DNA of 36,501 nucleotides, from positions 1-36,501 of IMG/VR virus record IMGVR_UViG_3300044678_002107, one strand, 5' to 3'. The stretch comes from a virus. A program made the translations under genes and the position numbers. Of the stretch, positions 1 to 6,443 are shown piece by piece. The notes under the pieces were generated by a model. The model was not told the origin of the DNA and did not search any database. It worked only from the letters and a program-made list of their open reading frames with translations. The number at the start of each line of letters is the position of its first letter. Positions within the stretch are counted from its first letter, which is position 1.

Positions 1-185
1 AGCCCGCCGCCGCCTGCCCGCGAGAGCCCGCCGCCGCCTGCCCGGCTTCTCCCGCCGCCGCCTGCCCGGCGTAGCCCGCCGCCGCCTGCCCGGCTTCTCC
101 CGCCGCCGCCTGCCCGGCTTCTCCCGCCGCCGCCTGCCCGCGAGAGCCCGCCGCCGCCTGCCCGCGAGAGCCCGCCGCCGCCTGC
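1..185. repeat. 24-bp coding tandem repeats, left contig end
   Basis: Seven full copies of a 24-bp unit run from the contig edge to about 185. Each has an invariant 18-base core (CCCGCCGCCGCCTGCCCG on the plus strand) and a variable hexamer. The hexamers read, left to right, CGAGAG, GCTTCT, GCGTAG, GCTTCT, GCTTCT, CGAGAG, CGAGAG. On the minus strand, in the frame of the gene they belong to, each unit encodes G-(E/Y/S)-(A/R)-G-Q-A-A-A. The array continues at the right end of the window. Confidence 0.95.
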
Positions 186-562
186 GCAAACATCGGGGTC
201 TGGGTATTGTCCGGCCGGTGCGCAGCGATGACGTTTGCGATCGTCGATTTGTCCCCCACCGCTGCGATGCGGCACCAGGGAAACTTCACCTTGCCGCCGA
301 GGTCGATCACGTCCGCTTCGATGACGGCCAGCGCCATCCACACGGCGTCGTCGGTCTTGGCCCTGCCACCCGCGGCACTCAGATCACCAAGGCCCCACAG
401 CCACCCGTGCAGGCCGTTGCCGCAGGACGCCGCCGGGCTCCAGTCGGGCGCCTCGACGATCGCGCCGACCTTCGTCGGCCAGATGAACGAGCCGTGCGAT
501 TCGCCGTTGGGTCCCACGCACTTCATGACGAGCACTTCGCCACGCTTGGTCAGCTTCTTCAT
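1..562 (-). CDS. Octapeptide-repeat protein, N-terminal part (crosses contig ends)
   Basis: This is the first 187 codons of a protein whose remainder lies at 36501-35807. It starts at ATG 562 after an AGGGGA ribosome site. Residues 1 to about 120 form a globular head (MKKLTKRGEVLVMK..., then HGSFIWP, ASCGNGLHGWLWG, GGKVKFPW and VGDKSTIANVIAAH). From my knowledge of phage families this resembles the N-terminal domain (DUF7666-like) of proteins that carry a long octapeptide array and a short conserved C-terminus. The repeats G-[EYS]-[ARC]-G-Q-A-A-A start at about residue 128, right after MFAQAAA, and probably form a beta-solenoid or glycine-rich rod. The molecular function of the family is not known to me. 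It is translated with the leftward early operon. The repeat count is uncertain, because short-read assemblies break or collapse such arrays. Confidence 0.85.
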   Translation of the reverse strand, partial: MKKLTKRGEVLVMKCVGPNGESHGSFIWPTKVGAIVEAPDWSPAASCGNGLHGWLWGLGDLSAAGGRAKTDDAVWMALAVIEADVIDLGGKVKFPWCRIAAVGDKSTIANVIAAHRPDNTQTPMFAQAAAGSRGQAAAGSRGQAAAGEAGQAAAGEAGQAAAGYAGQAAAGEAGQAAAGSRGQAAAG

Positions 563-575
563 ATTTCCCCTGTGT

Positions 576-863
576 CTATGGCCAGCAGTCGCGGCCGGTG
601 TGTGTTACGCGAGCCACGCGCAGATTGTCCCGCTCGGGCACCGCCAAAACGCAGCGGTCGCCGAGCTCGTGCAGTGCCTCTCCCATCGTGTCGAGCCGCT
701 GCATGCAGTCGGCCCGGTCGAAGCGCGCGAGCTCGTCGCACGTTTCGAGCACGTCGGCGACACCCGCGGCCATCTGCTCGCCGTTGCGGGCGCCGACCAT
801 GACCGCTGAGACGAAGCCGGAGGCGAACACGGCGACGATAAAGAGTGCCCGCTCGCCGCTCAT
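576..863 (-). CDS. Small membrane-anchored hypothetical protein
   Basis: A 95-residue protein with a single N-terminal transmembrane segment (about residues 6-24, FIVAVFASGFVSAVMVG). A soluble, mostly helical acidic domain follows, with three cysteines in its middle and one near the C-terminus. The ATG at 863 overlaps the stop of the upstream gene (ATGA), so it is translationally coupled in the leftward operon. It lies 13 bases before the repeat-protein gene. I recognise no family. The segment could be an uncleaved signal anchor, placing the rest in the periplasm. Confidence 0.8.
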   Translation of the reverse strand: MSGERALFIVAVFASGFVSAVMVGARNGEQMAAGVADVLETCDELARFDRADCMQRLDTMGEALHELGDRCVLAVPERDNLRVARVTHTGRDCWP

Positions 864-1192
864 GCCGGCCCCCAGTGCGCGTCCATCCACGCCGTCAGCT
901 TCGGGCCGCTCCGGGGATGCTTCCGCGCGTACTGTGCGGCGCCGGCACGGAAACAACTCGCAATCGGCAGGTTGCGCTTGCGACCGTACTTCACGACCTC
1001 GCGCGTCTTGGTGTCGACCGTCACGGCCGTCTCGACGACGCAGAGCTTGTCGTTCACGAGCTTGTAGCCCGCGAACTTCCACACCGTTTCCGTCTCGGGC
1101 TCGGCGTAGTAATCCCGCGAGTCGTCCGGTGGGTTGAAGTCGCCGGGGCCGATGGTTACGCGCGGACCCATGGTGTGATTGATCCAGCTCAT
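860..1192 (-). CDS. Hypothetical protein in the leftward operon
   Basis: A 110-residue protein beginning MSWINHTMGPRVTIGPGD, with a basic C-terminal half (VVKYGRKRNLPIASCF, AAQYARKHPRSGPK). There is no transmembrane segment or recognisable catalytic motif. Both ends overlap neighbours by four bases (1189-1192 and 860-863), so it sits inside a coupled operon with the recombination genes. Function unknown. The basic tail would suit nucleic-acid contact, but that is only inference. Confidence 0.8.
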   Translation of the reverse strand: MSWINHTMGPRVTIGPGDFNPPDDSRDYYAEPETETVWKFAGYKLVNDKLCVVETAVTVDTKTREVVKYGRKRNLPIASCFRAGAAQYARKHPRSGPKLTAWMDAHWGPA

Positions 1193-1893
1193 GCCGCATC
1201 TCCGTCAAAGGGGTTGTCGTCGTCCACTGGCGGGGGCGGCGCGAGGTACGTCCGCAGGCCCGCCGCCCACTCGCCGCGGACCTTGCCCGCGAGGTACTTG
1301 GCCGTGCGCTCGTTCCACGTCTCGGGCGGGCCGGGGGACTTGCCCGTCTTGGCCTCGCAGAACTCAAGGAAGCCCACGAGGTCGCAGCCCATCTCGCGCA
1401 GCACGGCGCGCACGCTGGCGCGGTAGTCGTCGACGCCCGGGGCCGGCGCGTCGTCCTGCTGCACGGCGCGGGGCTGCGGTCGCTTGGGCTCGTCGCGCAG
1501 GACGTCGATGCGGTGCTCGACCTTGGACTTCTTGCTCGCGGCGAGGGTGATTTTCTTTGGCCCGTCAATGTGGCTCATTCCCGAGATGCGGATTCCGCCG
1601 ACCTCGACGCCGCCATACTTGACGGTCGGGTCGCGGTACAAACGCACCAGGCGCCCGGCCCACGCGGACGGGGCGGAACCCCAGAGCGCGGCCAGCACGC
1701 GCATCGTCGTCTTGCAGGGCTTCCACGGGCGGTGGCCGCCGTCGAGCTCGACCGTGACCGGCTGCTCCATGCCGCCCGTGATGCGCGCTGAGATGACGCG
1801 CACGGTCACGGGGCCGGCAATCAAGTCGTCGGCGTTGAGCTGGTCGCTCTTTGCGGCCAGAAGAGGGGTGATGTCGTCGTTGTCGTTGCTCAC
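1189..1893 (-). CDS. Conserved phage recombination-module protein
   Basis: A 234-residue protein. Residues about 25-115 match a pattern I know from phage proteins encoded beside recombination nucleases: a region ending in RPWKPCKTTMRVLAALWG, then W-x-G-R-x-V-x-L-Y-x-D and a V-x-G-I-R-I strand, which looks like a small beta-rich (possibly OB-like) fold. A low-complexity hinge (PQPRAVQQDDAPAPG) leads to a helical C-terminal domain and an acidic tail (PVDDDNPFDGDAA). Acidic tails are typical of single-stranded-DNA-binding proteins that recruit partners. A role as an accessory of the adjacent RecE-like protein is therefore plausible but inferred. Its end overlaps the next gene, and its start overlaps the nuclease stop by four bases. 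Confidence 0.8.
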   Translation of the reverse strand: MSNDNDDITPLLAAKSDQLNADDLIAGPVTVRVISARITGGMEQPVTVELDGGHRPWKPCKTTMRVLAALWGSAPSAWAGRLVRLYRDPTVKYGGVEVGGIRISGMSHIDGPKKITLAASKKSKVEHRIDVLRDEPKRPQPRAVQQDDAPAPGVDDYRASVRAVLREMGCDLVGFLEFCEAKTGKSPGPPETWNERTAKYLAGKVRGEWAAGLRTYLAPPPPVDDDNPFDGDAA

Positions 1894-2765
1894 GTTTCGT
1901 CTCCAGCGTCTTCAATGGTCATCTCGTCGGCGGGGTAGGCCCACGCCGGCAAATCAAAGTCGACCTCGCCCACGACCGGCCCCGGCCACACGCCCGACGC
2001 CTCGCACTCGGCGAGCGTCGTCATGGCCGCCATGTACTCCTGTCGCCCGCGCTCGAGGACATGCTCCGGGATGCGGTAGACCGCTACCGCGTGGGGCGCG
2101 GCGCTCTCGACCACGATTTCCACCATGAGGGGCAGGCGCCCCGTGATGGCCTGGAAACCGTCGCAGTAGAACGCCCACTGCCAGTGATAGGCCAGGTCGG
2201 CAGCATGCGCGGCGAACTTGCGGGGCCGCAGGTCGCGCGTGGTCTTGAGACCGACCACAACGTCGCAGCCGTCGATGGCGGTCAGCCAATCCACGCGCCC
2301 CTTGCAGGCCGTCCCCGTCTCCGCGTCGTGCCATGCCATGCTGACTTCGGCGTGGCCGTGGCGCAGGTACACCATGGCCTCGGGGCAGCCGCGAACGGCA
2401 GCGGCGATGGCGAGGGCGTCGGCCTCCTCGTCTTCGGTCAGCACGGGCAGCCCGCGGGCCTCCGCGTCGGCCTTGAACGATTCCCACTCTTTGCCCGCGC
2501 GCCGGCCTCCAGTCCACACGGCGAACGAGTCGGCGAAGTGCTCCGGCTCCAGAGTCGCACAGTGCGCTGCGGTTCCGAGCGCCATGGCCGCGCTCGTCGG
2601 CTTCGGGTTGTCCTTCGCGTGGCGGTAGTGCAGCGGGGATCGGTTAAACTCCTTAAGGCTCGACACGTTGACGCCGGCCGCGGCGCGGTATCGGGCAAAG
2701 TCGACGCCGGCCACGATGCGGCCGGCCTTGTTCGATTCGAGGACGGCAGGGTTGATGGCGTTCAT
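1890..2765 (-). CDS. RecE-like PD-(D/E)XK exonuclease homologue, catalytic Asp replaced
   Basis: This 291-residue protein has the layout of the exonuclease VIII/PDDEXK-12 (DUF3799) group. It opens with an SSLKEFNRSPLHYRHA start motif and GTAAHCATLEPE with His68. Glu140 follows (HAEVSM), then KGRVDW with Asp159, a D-V-V-V-G-L-K-T-T strand with Lys174, and QWAFY (Q196xxxY200). Active relatives of this family degrade duplex ends 5' to 3' for single-strand annealing. Here the acid expected in the D-x-K motif is Gly172, reachable by one base change (GAT to GGT), so the enzyme may be inactive or the base may be an error. It is coupled to the genes on both sides by four-base overlaps. No RecT/Erf annealase was recognised, unless the downstream 234-residue protein serves that role. 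Confidence 0.88.
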   Translation of the reverse strand: MNAINPAVLESNKAGRIVAGVDFARYRAAAGVNVSSLKEFNRSPLHYRHAKDNPKPTSAAMALGTAAHCATLEPEHFADSFAVWTGGRRAGKEWESFKADAEARGLPVLTEDEEADALAIAAAVRGCPEAMVYLRHGHAEVSMAWHDAETGTACKGRVDWLTAIDGCDVVVGLKTTRDLRPRKFAAHAADLAYHWQWAFYCDGFQAITGRLPLMVEIVVESAAPHAVAVYRIPEHVLERGRQEYMAAMTTLAECEASGVWPGPVVGEVDFDLPAWAYPADEMTIEDAGDET

Positions 2766-2974
2766 GCCGCCTCCGTGGTATGCGGAGCCCAGATGCGGAT
2801 GGCCTCGCGCTGCCCCTTCTCGTATTCGTCGTTGAGCGCGGCGACGTATGCGCTGTTGGATGCGGACCCGAGTTCAAGCGCGACGCCAAACATGTTGCCG
2901 GCCCCCAGGGCGGCGATGGCCCGCTCGATGTTGGCGCGGATGGTGGCGAGCTGATGCTCGCGCAGGGCGCTCAT
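2762..2974 (-). CDS. Small hypothetical protein
   Basis: A 70-residue helical protein (MSALREHQLATIRANIERAI...) that overlaps the genes before and after by four bases. It has no cysteine motif, transmembrane segment or recognisable domain. Position and coupling make it a real gene of the early leftward operon, probably a small accessory protein. Function unknown. Confidence 0.75.
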   Translation of the reverse strand: MSALREHQLATIRANIERAIAALGAGNMFGVALELGSASNSAYVAALNDEYEKGQREAIRIWAPHTTEAA

Positions 2975-3216
2975 GCCGCCGCCCCCATCGCCGCGCGGCG
3001 GCACGCCGGGCAGGACCCGCGCTCGCTCAGGAACTCGCTCACGGCCTCGGCCTGGATGTCGGAGCGGAGCACTTCGGCAGCCATCTTCTGCGTCTCCCGC
3101 TCCATGCGGCGGCACTTGGCGATGAGCTCGCGGTTGACCCGGGCGAGGCTGGTCACGCGACCCTGAAGCCGGTACAGGTCGGCCCGCAGGTTGTCGTTGC
3201 TCTCTCTCAGTTTCAC
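2971..3216 (-). CDS. Coiled-coil protein with C-terminal CPxC, first gene of leftward operon
   Basis: I place the start at GTG 3216 (VKLRESNDNL) rather than at the longer in-frame ATG 3378, because AGGAG lies 6-10 bases upstream of 3216 and a start at 3378 would lie across the opposing HTH gene. The 81-residue product is a heptad-rich helix (about residues 8-60) ending in GSCPACRR, a CPxC pair that could bind half a zinc site in a dimer. It is the first gene after the divergent control region and overlaps the next gene by four bases. Function unknown. Confidence 0.72.
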   Translation of the reverse strand: MKLRESNDNLRADLYRLQGRVTSLARVNRELIAKCRRMERETQKMAAEVLRSDIQAEAVSEFLSERGSCPACRRAAMGAAA

Positions 3217-3263
3217 TCTCTTTCTCCTCTGCAGTGGGCGCTCTGTGCGCCGGTTGTGAGATG

Positions 3264-3292
3264 AAGGTACGCCGGGCAGATTCTTTGCGCAA
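3264..3292 (-). promoter_or_regulatory. Candidate leftward early promoter
   Basis: On the minus strand TTGCGC (3292-3287) is followed, after 17 bases, by TACCTT (3269-3264), about 48 bases before the GTG of the first leftward gene. TTGCGCAA at 3285-3292 is a perfect 8-base palindrome overlapping the -35 hexamer and could be an operator. The -10 match is weak. Confidence 0.35.
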
Positions 3293-3328
3293 GTCGTTTC
3301 GTAGCCTTTTTTTAGCACACTTTTACTA

Positions 3329-3357
3329 TTGACGTGCGGCGCCGACCTCTTTACGGT
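3329..3357 (+). promoter_or_regulatory. Rightward promoter of the HTH gene, probably leaderless
   Basis: TTGACG (3329-3334), a 17-base spacer and TACGGT (3352-3357) end six bases before ATG 3364, so transcription should start at or next to the A of ATG. There is no ribosome site. An AT-rich stretch with a run of T (about 3303-3330) lies upstream in an otherwise GC-rich region. Confidence 0.6.
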
Positions 3358-3363
3358 TGTCGC

Positions 3364-3570
3364 ATGCTGAACGAACAAATCGAGATTTGGTGCGCGGCGA
3401 ACGGCAAGAACCGGGCTGCACTGGCCGAGGAGCTTGGGACGACAGCGAACGCCATCAGCAAATGGGCGTCCAGGCGCTCGGTCCCGCGCGTCGAGACTAA
3501 CAAGCGCATTGCGGAACTGCTCGGGCTCGACCCGGTGAAGCTCCGTGAATGGTTCAAGTCTCGCCCGTAA
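3364..3570 (+). CDS. Cro/CI-like helix-turn-helix regulator
   Basis: A 68-residue single-domain XRE-type DNA-binding protein. The HTH spans about residues 18-40: NRAALAEELGTTANAISKWA is the turn and recognition helix, followed by RVETNKRIAELLGLDPVKLREW, the usual closing helices. Its small size is more like Cro than a full repressor with a dimerisation or cleavage domain. It faces the leftward operon across a 147-base intergenic region and probably controls both directions. I chose ATG 3364 over an in-frame start at 3334 because the -10 hexamer and the +1 position sit directly in front of it. Confidence 0.88.
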   Translation: MLNEQIEIWCAANGKNRAALAEELGTTANAISKWASRRSVPRVETNKRIAELLGLDPVKLREWFKSRP

Positions 3571-3574
3571 GGCT

Positions 3575-3603
3575 CTGCCCGACCCGTCAGCAGCGACGGG
3601 CAG
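3575..3603 (+). terminator. GC-rich hairpin after the HTH gene
   Basis: CCCGTC (3583-3588) and GACGGG (3595-3600) form a 6-bp stem with a 6-base loop. CTGCCCG (3575-3581) with CGGGCAG (3597-3603) offers an alternative longer pairing. It starts four bases after the stop codon of the HTH gene but has no T-tract, so termination may be partial or the hairpin may be a processing or attenuation site. Confidence 0.4.
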
Positions 3604-3665
3604 GGGTCCGCGCCGACAATGCCGGGAATTCGCTCGGCGTCGGAGATATGGCGCGCACCGGCCGC

Positions 3666-3694
3666 GTGCGGGAAGCCGGGAACGTTTCTAGCGT
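3666..3694 (+). promoter_or_regulatory. Candidate promoter of replication genes
   Basis: GTGCGG (3666-3671), 17 bases, then TAGCGT (3689-3694), nine bases before the GTG start at 3704. The same TAGCGT hexamer precedes the portal gene. The predicted transcript would have an untranslated leader of only a few bases. Confidence 0.45.
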
Positions 3695-3703
3695 GGGGTC
3701 ATC

Positions 3704-4603
3704 GTGTCGTATTGGCTGAAGCTCTATCAGGACACCCACGCCGACGCCCGATTGCGCAAGGCCCGCGCTCGCGCAATCTGGCCTTGGATTCTCTGCCGCT
3801 TGAAGGACGGGGACGGGTTCGCGACCGACGCAGACCTCGACCCGTGGCGCGCATCGGACGACCATGACGAGGTGTTTTCCGAAGCCGAGGCCGCAGGGAT
3901 GATTGAGCGGCTGAAGTCGGCCGGCCTGCTCGTGTCGACGGATTGCGGGTGGGCCTGCCCCGAGTGGGAGCGCCACGTCGGCGACCCTACGAACGCCGAC
4001 CGGCAGAAGCGGTTCAGGGATAGGAAGCGAGCGCAGGATCAATCGAAGGAAACAGTAACGCCGAGTAACGGTTACGAACCGTTACTAACGTTACGTAACG
4101 GGAGTAACGGTAGAGCAGAGCAGAGCAGAGCAGAGAAGAAAGACGGTGATGAAGTGGAGGTTACGCGCGTGTGTGCGGTTGAAACACCGGCGCCGACCGT
4201 GGCCGAGGCCACCCAGGACGAAGTGCAGACGAAAATCCAGAATCACCCGGCGCACGACGCAATCCTCCCGATTGCCCGCGCCGCGTTCTCCATCCTCGGC
4301 GTCTGCCCAGAGGTCTACACCCTCGAATCCTGGCTCCAGGCCGGCTACTCGCTGGCGCGAATCGAATACGGGTTGCGGCAGGCCAAGCAATCCGCGGCTG
4401 GCCAATGGATGCCCATGGGTAAGATTATCATCTCCGCGGGGCGATGGATGCAGCGGGCCGCCCCGGAAGAGTATCAGAAACGGCCCCAGCAGGCCGCAGG
4501 AGGCGCGAAAGCGGTGCAACCCATACCCACACCGCAGGAGCCGGCCAAGCAGTCCCTAACGGCCGAAGAGACGGCCGCGGCGTTTGCGGAGATTCTCGGA
4601 TGA
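3704..4603 (+). CDS. Replication initiator / replisome organiser-like protein
   Basis: A 299-residue protein starting at GTG 3704. The N-terminal domain (residues 1 to about 110: YWLKLYQDTHADARLRK, then a winged-helix-like region ending CPEWERHVGDPTNADRQKRFRDRKRA) resembles the DNA-binding end of phage replication organisers. A low-complexity linker (about 110-165) is encoded by the iteron cluster. The C-terminal helical domain (about 180-250, PEVYTLESWLQAGYSLARIEYGL) resembles helicase-loading or DnaD/DnaT-like segments. The product probably binds the origin inside its own gene and recruits the helicase encoded next, whose ATG overlaps its stop (ATGA). Family assignment rests on layout and context rather than a signature motif. 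Confidence 0.75.
   Translation: MSYWLKLYQDTHADARLRKARARAIWPWILCRLKDGDGFATDADLDPWRASDDHDEVFSEAEAAGMIERLKSAGLLVSTDCGWACPEWERHVGDPTNADRQKRFRDRKRAQDQSKETVTPSNGYEPLLTLRNGSNGRAEQSRAEKKDGDEVEVTRVCAVETPAPTVAEATQDEVQTKIQNHPAHDAILPIARAAFSILGVCPEVYTLESWLQAGYSLARIEYGLRQAKQSAAGQWMPMGKIIISAGRWMQRAAPEEYQKRPQQAAGGAKAVQPIPTPQEPAKQSLTAEETAAAFAEILG
4055..4138. repeat. Iteron cluster, candidate replication origin
   Basis: Within 55 bases there are four GTAACG hexamers (4055-4060, 4065-4070, 4095-4100, 4104-4109) and two on the other strand (CGTTAC at 4080-4085 and 4089-4094). They include a perfect 12-base palindrome CGTTACGTAACG (4089-4100) and an inverted repeat AACGGTT/AACCGTT with a 3-base spacer (4067-4083). 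Downstream, 4112-4138 is a purine-rich run of AGAGC pentamers. The set lies in the linker of the initiator gene, the arrangement known from lambda O and its origin. Confidence 0.65.
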
Positions 4604-5946
4604 AACTCAACAGGACTGAGCTAGCCGAGGTCTTGACCATCGCGTGCTGCCTTGTCGGCGGCACGGATGCCATGGACATTGCCTCGGACCATTGCAGCGC
4701 CGAGGACTTCGTGAACTCGCGGGCGGCATCGGCATTCCGCGCGATGTCGCAGCTAGTGGCCCGCGGCGACCCCATCGATATCGTAACCGTGGCCACGACC
4801 ATGGGCGGCGCAGCATGGAACCGCGAAACCGGGTCGGAGCGCATCGACTCTGACGCCCTTTCGTGGCTTGCGGAGCTTGAGGGCAACGCGCCGTTTGTGC
4901 GCGACGTCGGCCACCATGCGAAGCGGGTCCGGACCGCCGCGCGCCTCCGTGGCATTGAAGAGGCATGCCGCGCCGGGCTCGCCGCCTGCCAGTCTGCCAG
5001 CGACGACACCGACGCCGCGGCACAGGTCGCGGACGGCATCGTAGAGGGCCTGCTCGCGGTTGGCGACAAGGCGAGCGGAGCGACGTCCATTCGCATCTCG
5101 GGTGCCGTGAAACTCATGCTCGCCGACTTCAAGGCCCGGCAGACGACGCCGATTGAACGGCAGTACGTGCGGACCGGATTGAGCAAGCTCGACAACCTGG
5201 TCGACGGCTACCGGCCGGGGCACCTGTACCTGGTCGGCGGCGCCCCGGGGCACGGCAAAACCGGCTTTCTCACCTTCGCCGCGGTGCAAGGCGCCATCGC
5301 CGGGGCCGCAGTGCTCTACGCCTCGGCCGAGGTGCCCGCGGAGGCCATCGCGCAGCGTGTCGTGTGCAACGTCGCCCGCGTGGACGGCCGGAAGTTGGAA
5401 CGGCTCGACCTTGACCGCGACGAGACGACGCAGGTTGTCGGCAGTACGCATCGCATCGCCGAGTGGCCGCTCTCCATCCTCGACGCGCCTGCCTTGACCG
5501 TGGGCCTGCTTGACCGCGAGGTGCGCCGGCACGTCAAGCGCAACCCGGAGCGCATCGGCGTTCTGGTCGTGGACTACCTGCAGCTTGTCCGCGCCAGCGG
5601 GAAGCACGGCAGCCGAGAGCAGGAGGTCGCCGAGGTCGCGGACGGCCTGCTCGAACTCTCAAAGCGGCACCGCATCGTGGTCATCGCCGGGGCGCAGCTC
5701 AATCGTGCGGGCGGGCAGCGGTCGGACAAACGCCCCGTCAGTGCCGACCTCCGCGAGTCGAGCCGCGGGGAGCACAATGCGTCCGTCGTGCTGATGCTGT
5801 ACCGCCCGGGGATGAACGGCGAGGACGCCGCCGACCCGACGCACGCCGAAATCATCGTACGCAAGAACCGACTCGGGCCGCTCGGAACCGCGCTCTGCGT
5901 ATTCGACGCCGCCCGCAACACATGGAGGGACCGGGATGGATTCTGA
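4600..5946 (+). CDS. DnaB-type replicative helicase
   Basis: A 448-residue hexameric helicase homologue that would unwind the fork for phage replication. The N-terminal primase-interaction domain covers about residues 1-110. The RecA-like domain begins at about 190 with TGLSKLDNLVDGYRPGHLYLV; GGAPGHGKTG (213-222) is the Walker A loop. A Walker B strand VLVVDYLQLV lies near 330. Q-L-N-R is the switch region, and SSRGEHNASVVLML with KNRLGPLGT corresponds to the DNA-binding and arginine-finger motifs H3/H4. Length is close to bacterial DnaB. It starts at ATG 4600, overlapping the initiator stop by four bases. An upstream extension to 4444 is open but would run through the initiator gene. Confidence 0.93.
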   Translation: MKLNRTELAEVLTIACCLVGGTDAMDIASDHCSAEDFVNSRAASAFRAMSQLVARGDPIDIVTVATTMGGAAWNRETGSERIDSDALSWLAELEGNAPFVRDVGHHAKRVRTAARLRGIEEACRAGLAACQSASDDTDAAAQVADGIVEGLLAVGDKASGATSIRISGAVKLMLADFKARQTTPIERQYVRTGLSKLDNLVDGYRPGHLYLVGGAPGHGKTGFLTFAAVQGAIAGAAVLYASAEVPAEAIAQRVVCNVARVDGRKLERLDLDRDETTQVVGSTHRIAEWPLSILDAPALTVGLLDREVRRHVKRNPERIGVLVVDYLQLVRASGKHGSREQEVAEVADGLLELSKRHRIVVIAGAQLNRAGGQRSDKRPVSADLRESSRGEHNASVVLMLYRPGMNGEDAADPTHAEIIVRKNRLGPLGTALCVFDAARNTWRDRDGF

Positions 5947-6148
5947 ACTCCCCTTCGACGACGAGACGAACGCGGCCTTGCGCGAGAATCAGCGGCAGCG
6001 CGTGGCAGTGAGTCGCAAGTTGCTGGCCGCGCACAAGGCCCGTGACATCGACGGCACGGACGCGGCTCAGGCGGAACTGACGGCACTCAGCGCTGAGGCC
6101 GTCGAGATTCAGTGCGCCGGGTTGCGACGTGCGCAGGGGGCAGCATGA
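5936..6148 (+). CDS. Small hypothetical protein after helicase
   Basis: A 70-residue acidic helical protein (MDSELPFDDETNAALRENQR...) whose start overlaps the last 11 bases of the helicase gene and is preceded by GGAGGG. It is predicted to be one long helix or a coiled coil. Its stop overlaps the next start (ATGA at 6145). No known family; a helicase or replication accessory is possible from position only. Confidence 0.72.
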   Translation: MDSELPFDDETNAALRENQRQRVAVSRKLLAAHKARDIDGTDAAQAELTALSAEAVEIQCAGLRRAQGAA

Positions 6149-6435
6149 GCGAAATCACGATGAAGGCGCTTCAGCCGATTCAAGCCGGCCATCCGGTAAT
6201 GCTCGGCGTCGACGTGGAGCACATCCCGGCCCGCGACCCGCTGCACATCCCCGGCATGCTCAAGGCCGCGGCGTCCGACCTTGAGTCCGCGCCGCCGAGC
6301 GTGGAGCGCGCCCTTGCGTTGCTTCGGCTGGCGCAGGAGGTCCGCCTGTACCGTGCGAGCCTTGAGCAGCCCGCGCCGAAGCCTGCGCCCAAGCCCGCAA
6401 CCCGCCGCGCCTCTCGCGGCCTGCACGTTGATTGA
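6145..6435 (+). CDS. Small hypothetical protein with Pro/Ala/Lys tail
   Basis: A 96-residue protein starting MSEITMKALQPIQAG. ATG 6145 overlaps the previous stop. Residues about 10-75 look like a compact alpha-helical domain, and the C-terminus is a proline-, alanine- and lysine-rich tail (PAPKPAPKPATRRASRG), typical of a flexible basic tail. Function not recognised. Confidence 0.72.
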   Translation: MSEITMKALQPIQAGHPVMLGVDVEHIPARDPLHIPGMLKAAASDLESAPPSVERALALLRLAQEVRLYRASLEQPAPKPAPKPATRRASRGLHVD

Positions 6436-6443
6436 GCGCCCAC

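Noticed and set aside
1-185. Diversity-generating retroelement target
   Set aside because: No reverse transcriptase or template repeat is present; variation is between repeat units, not adenine-specific.
207-809. 200-codon plus-strand frame over the start of the repeat protein
   Set aside because: It runs antisense to a gene with a ribosome site and conserved-looking N-terminal domain; its product is low complexity.
3571-3703. Small gene between the HTH and initiator genes
   Set aside because: Open frames there are short, lack ribosome sites, and the region is better explained by a hairpin and a promoter.
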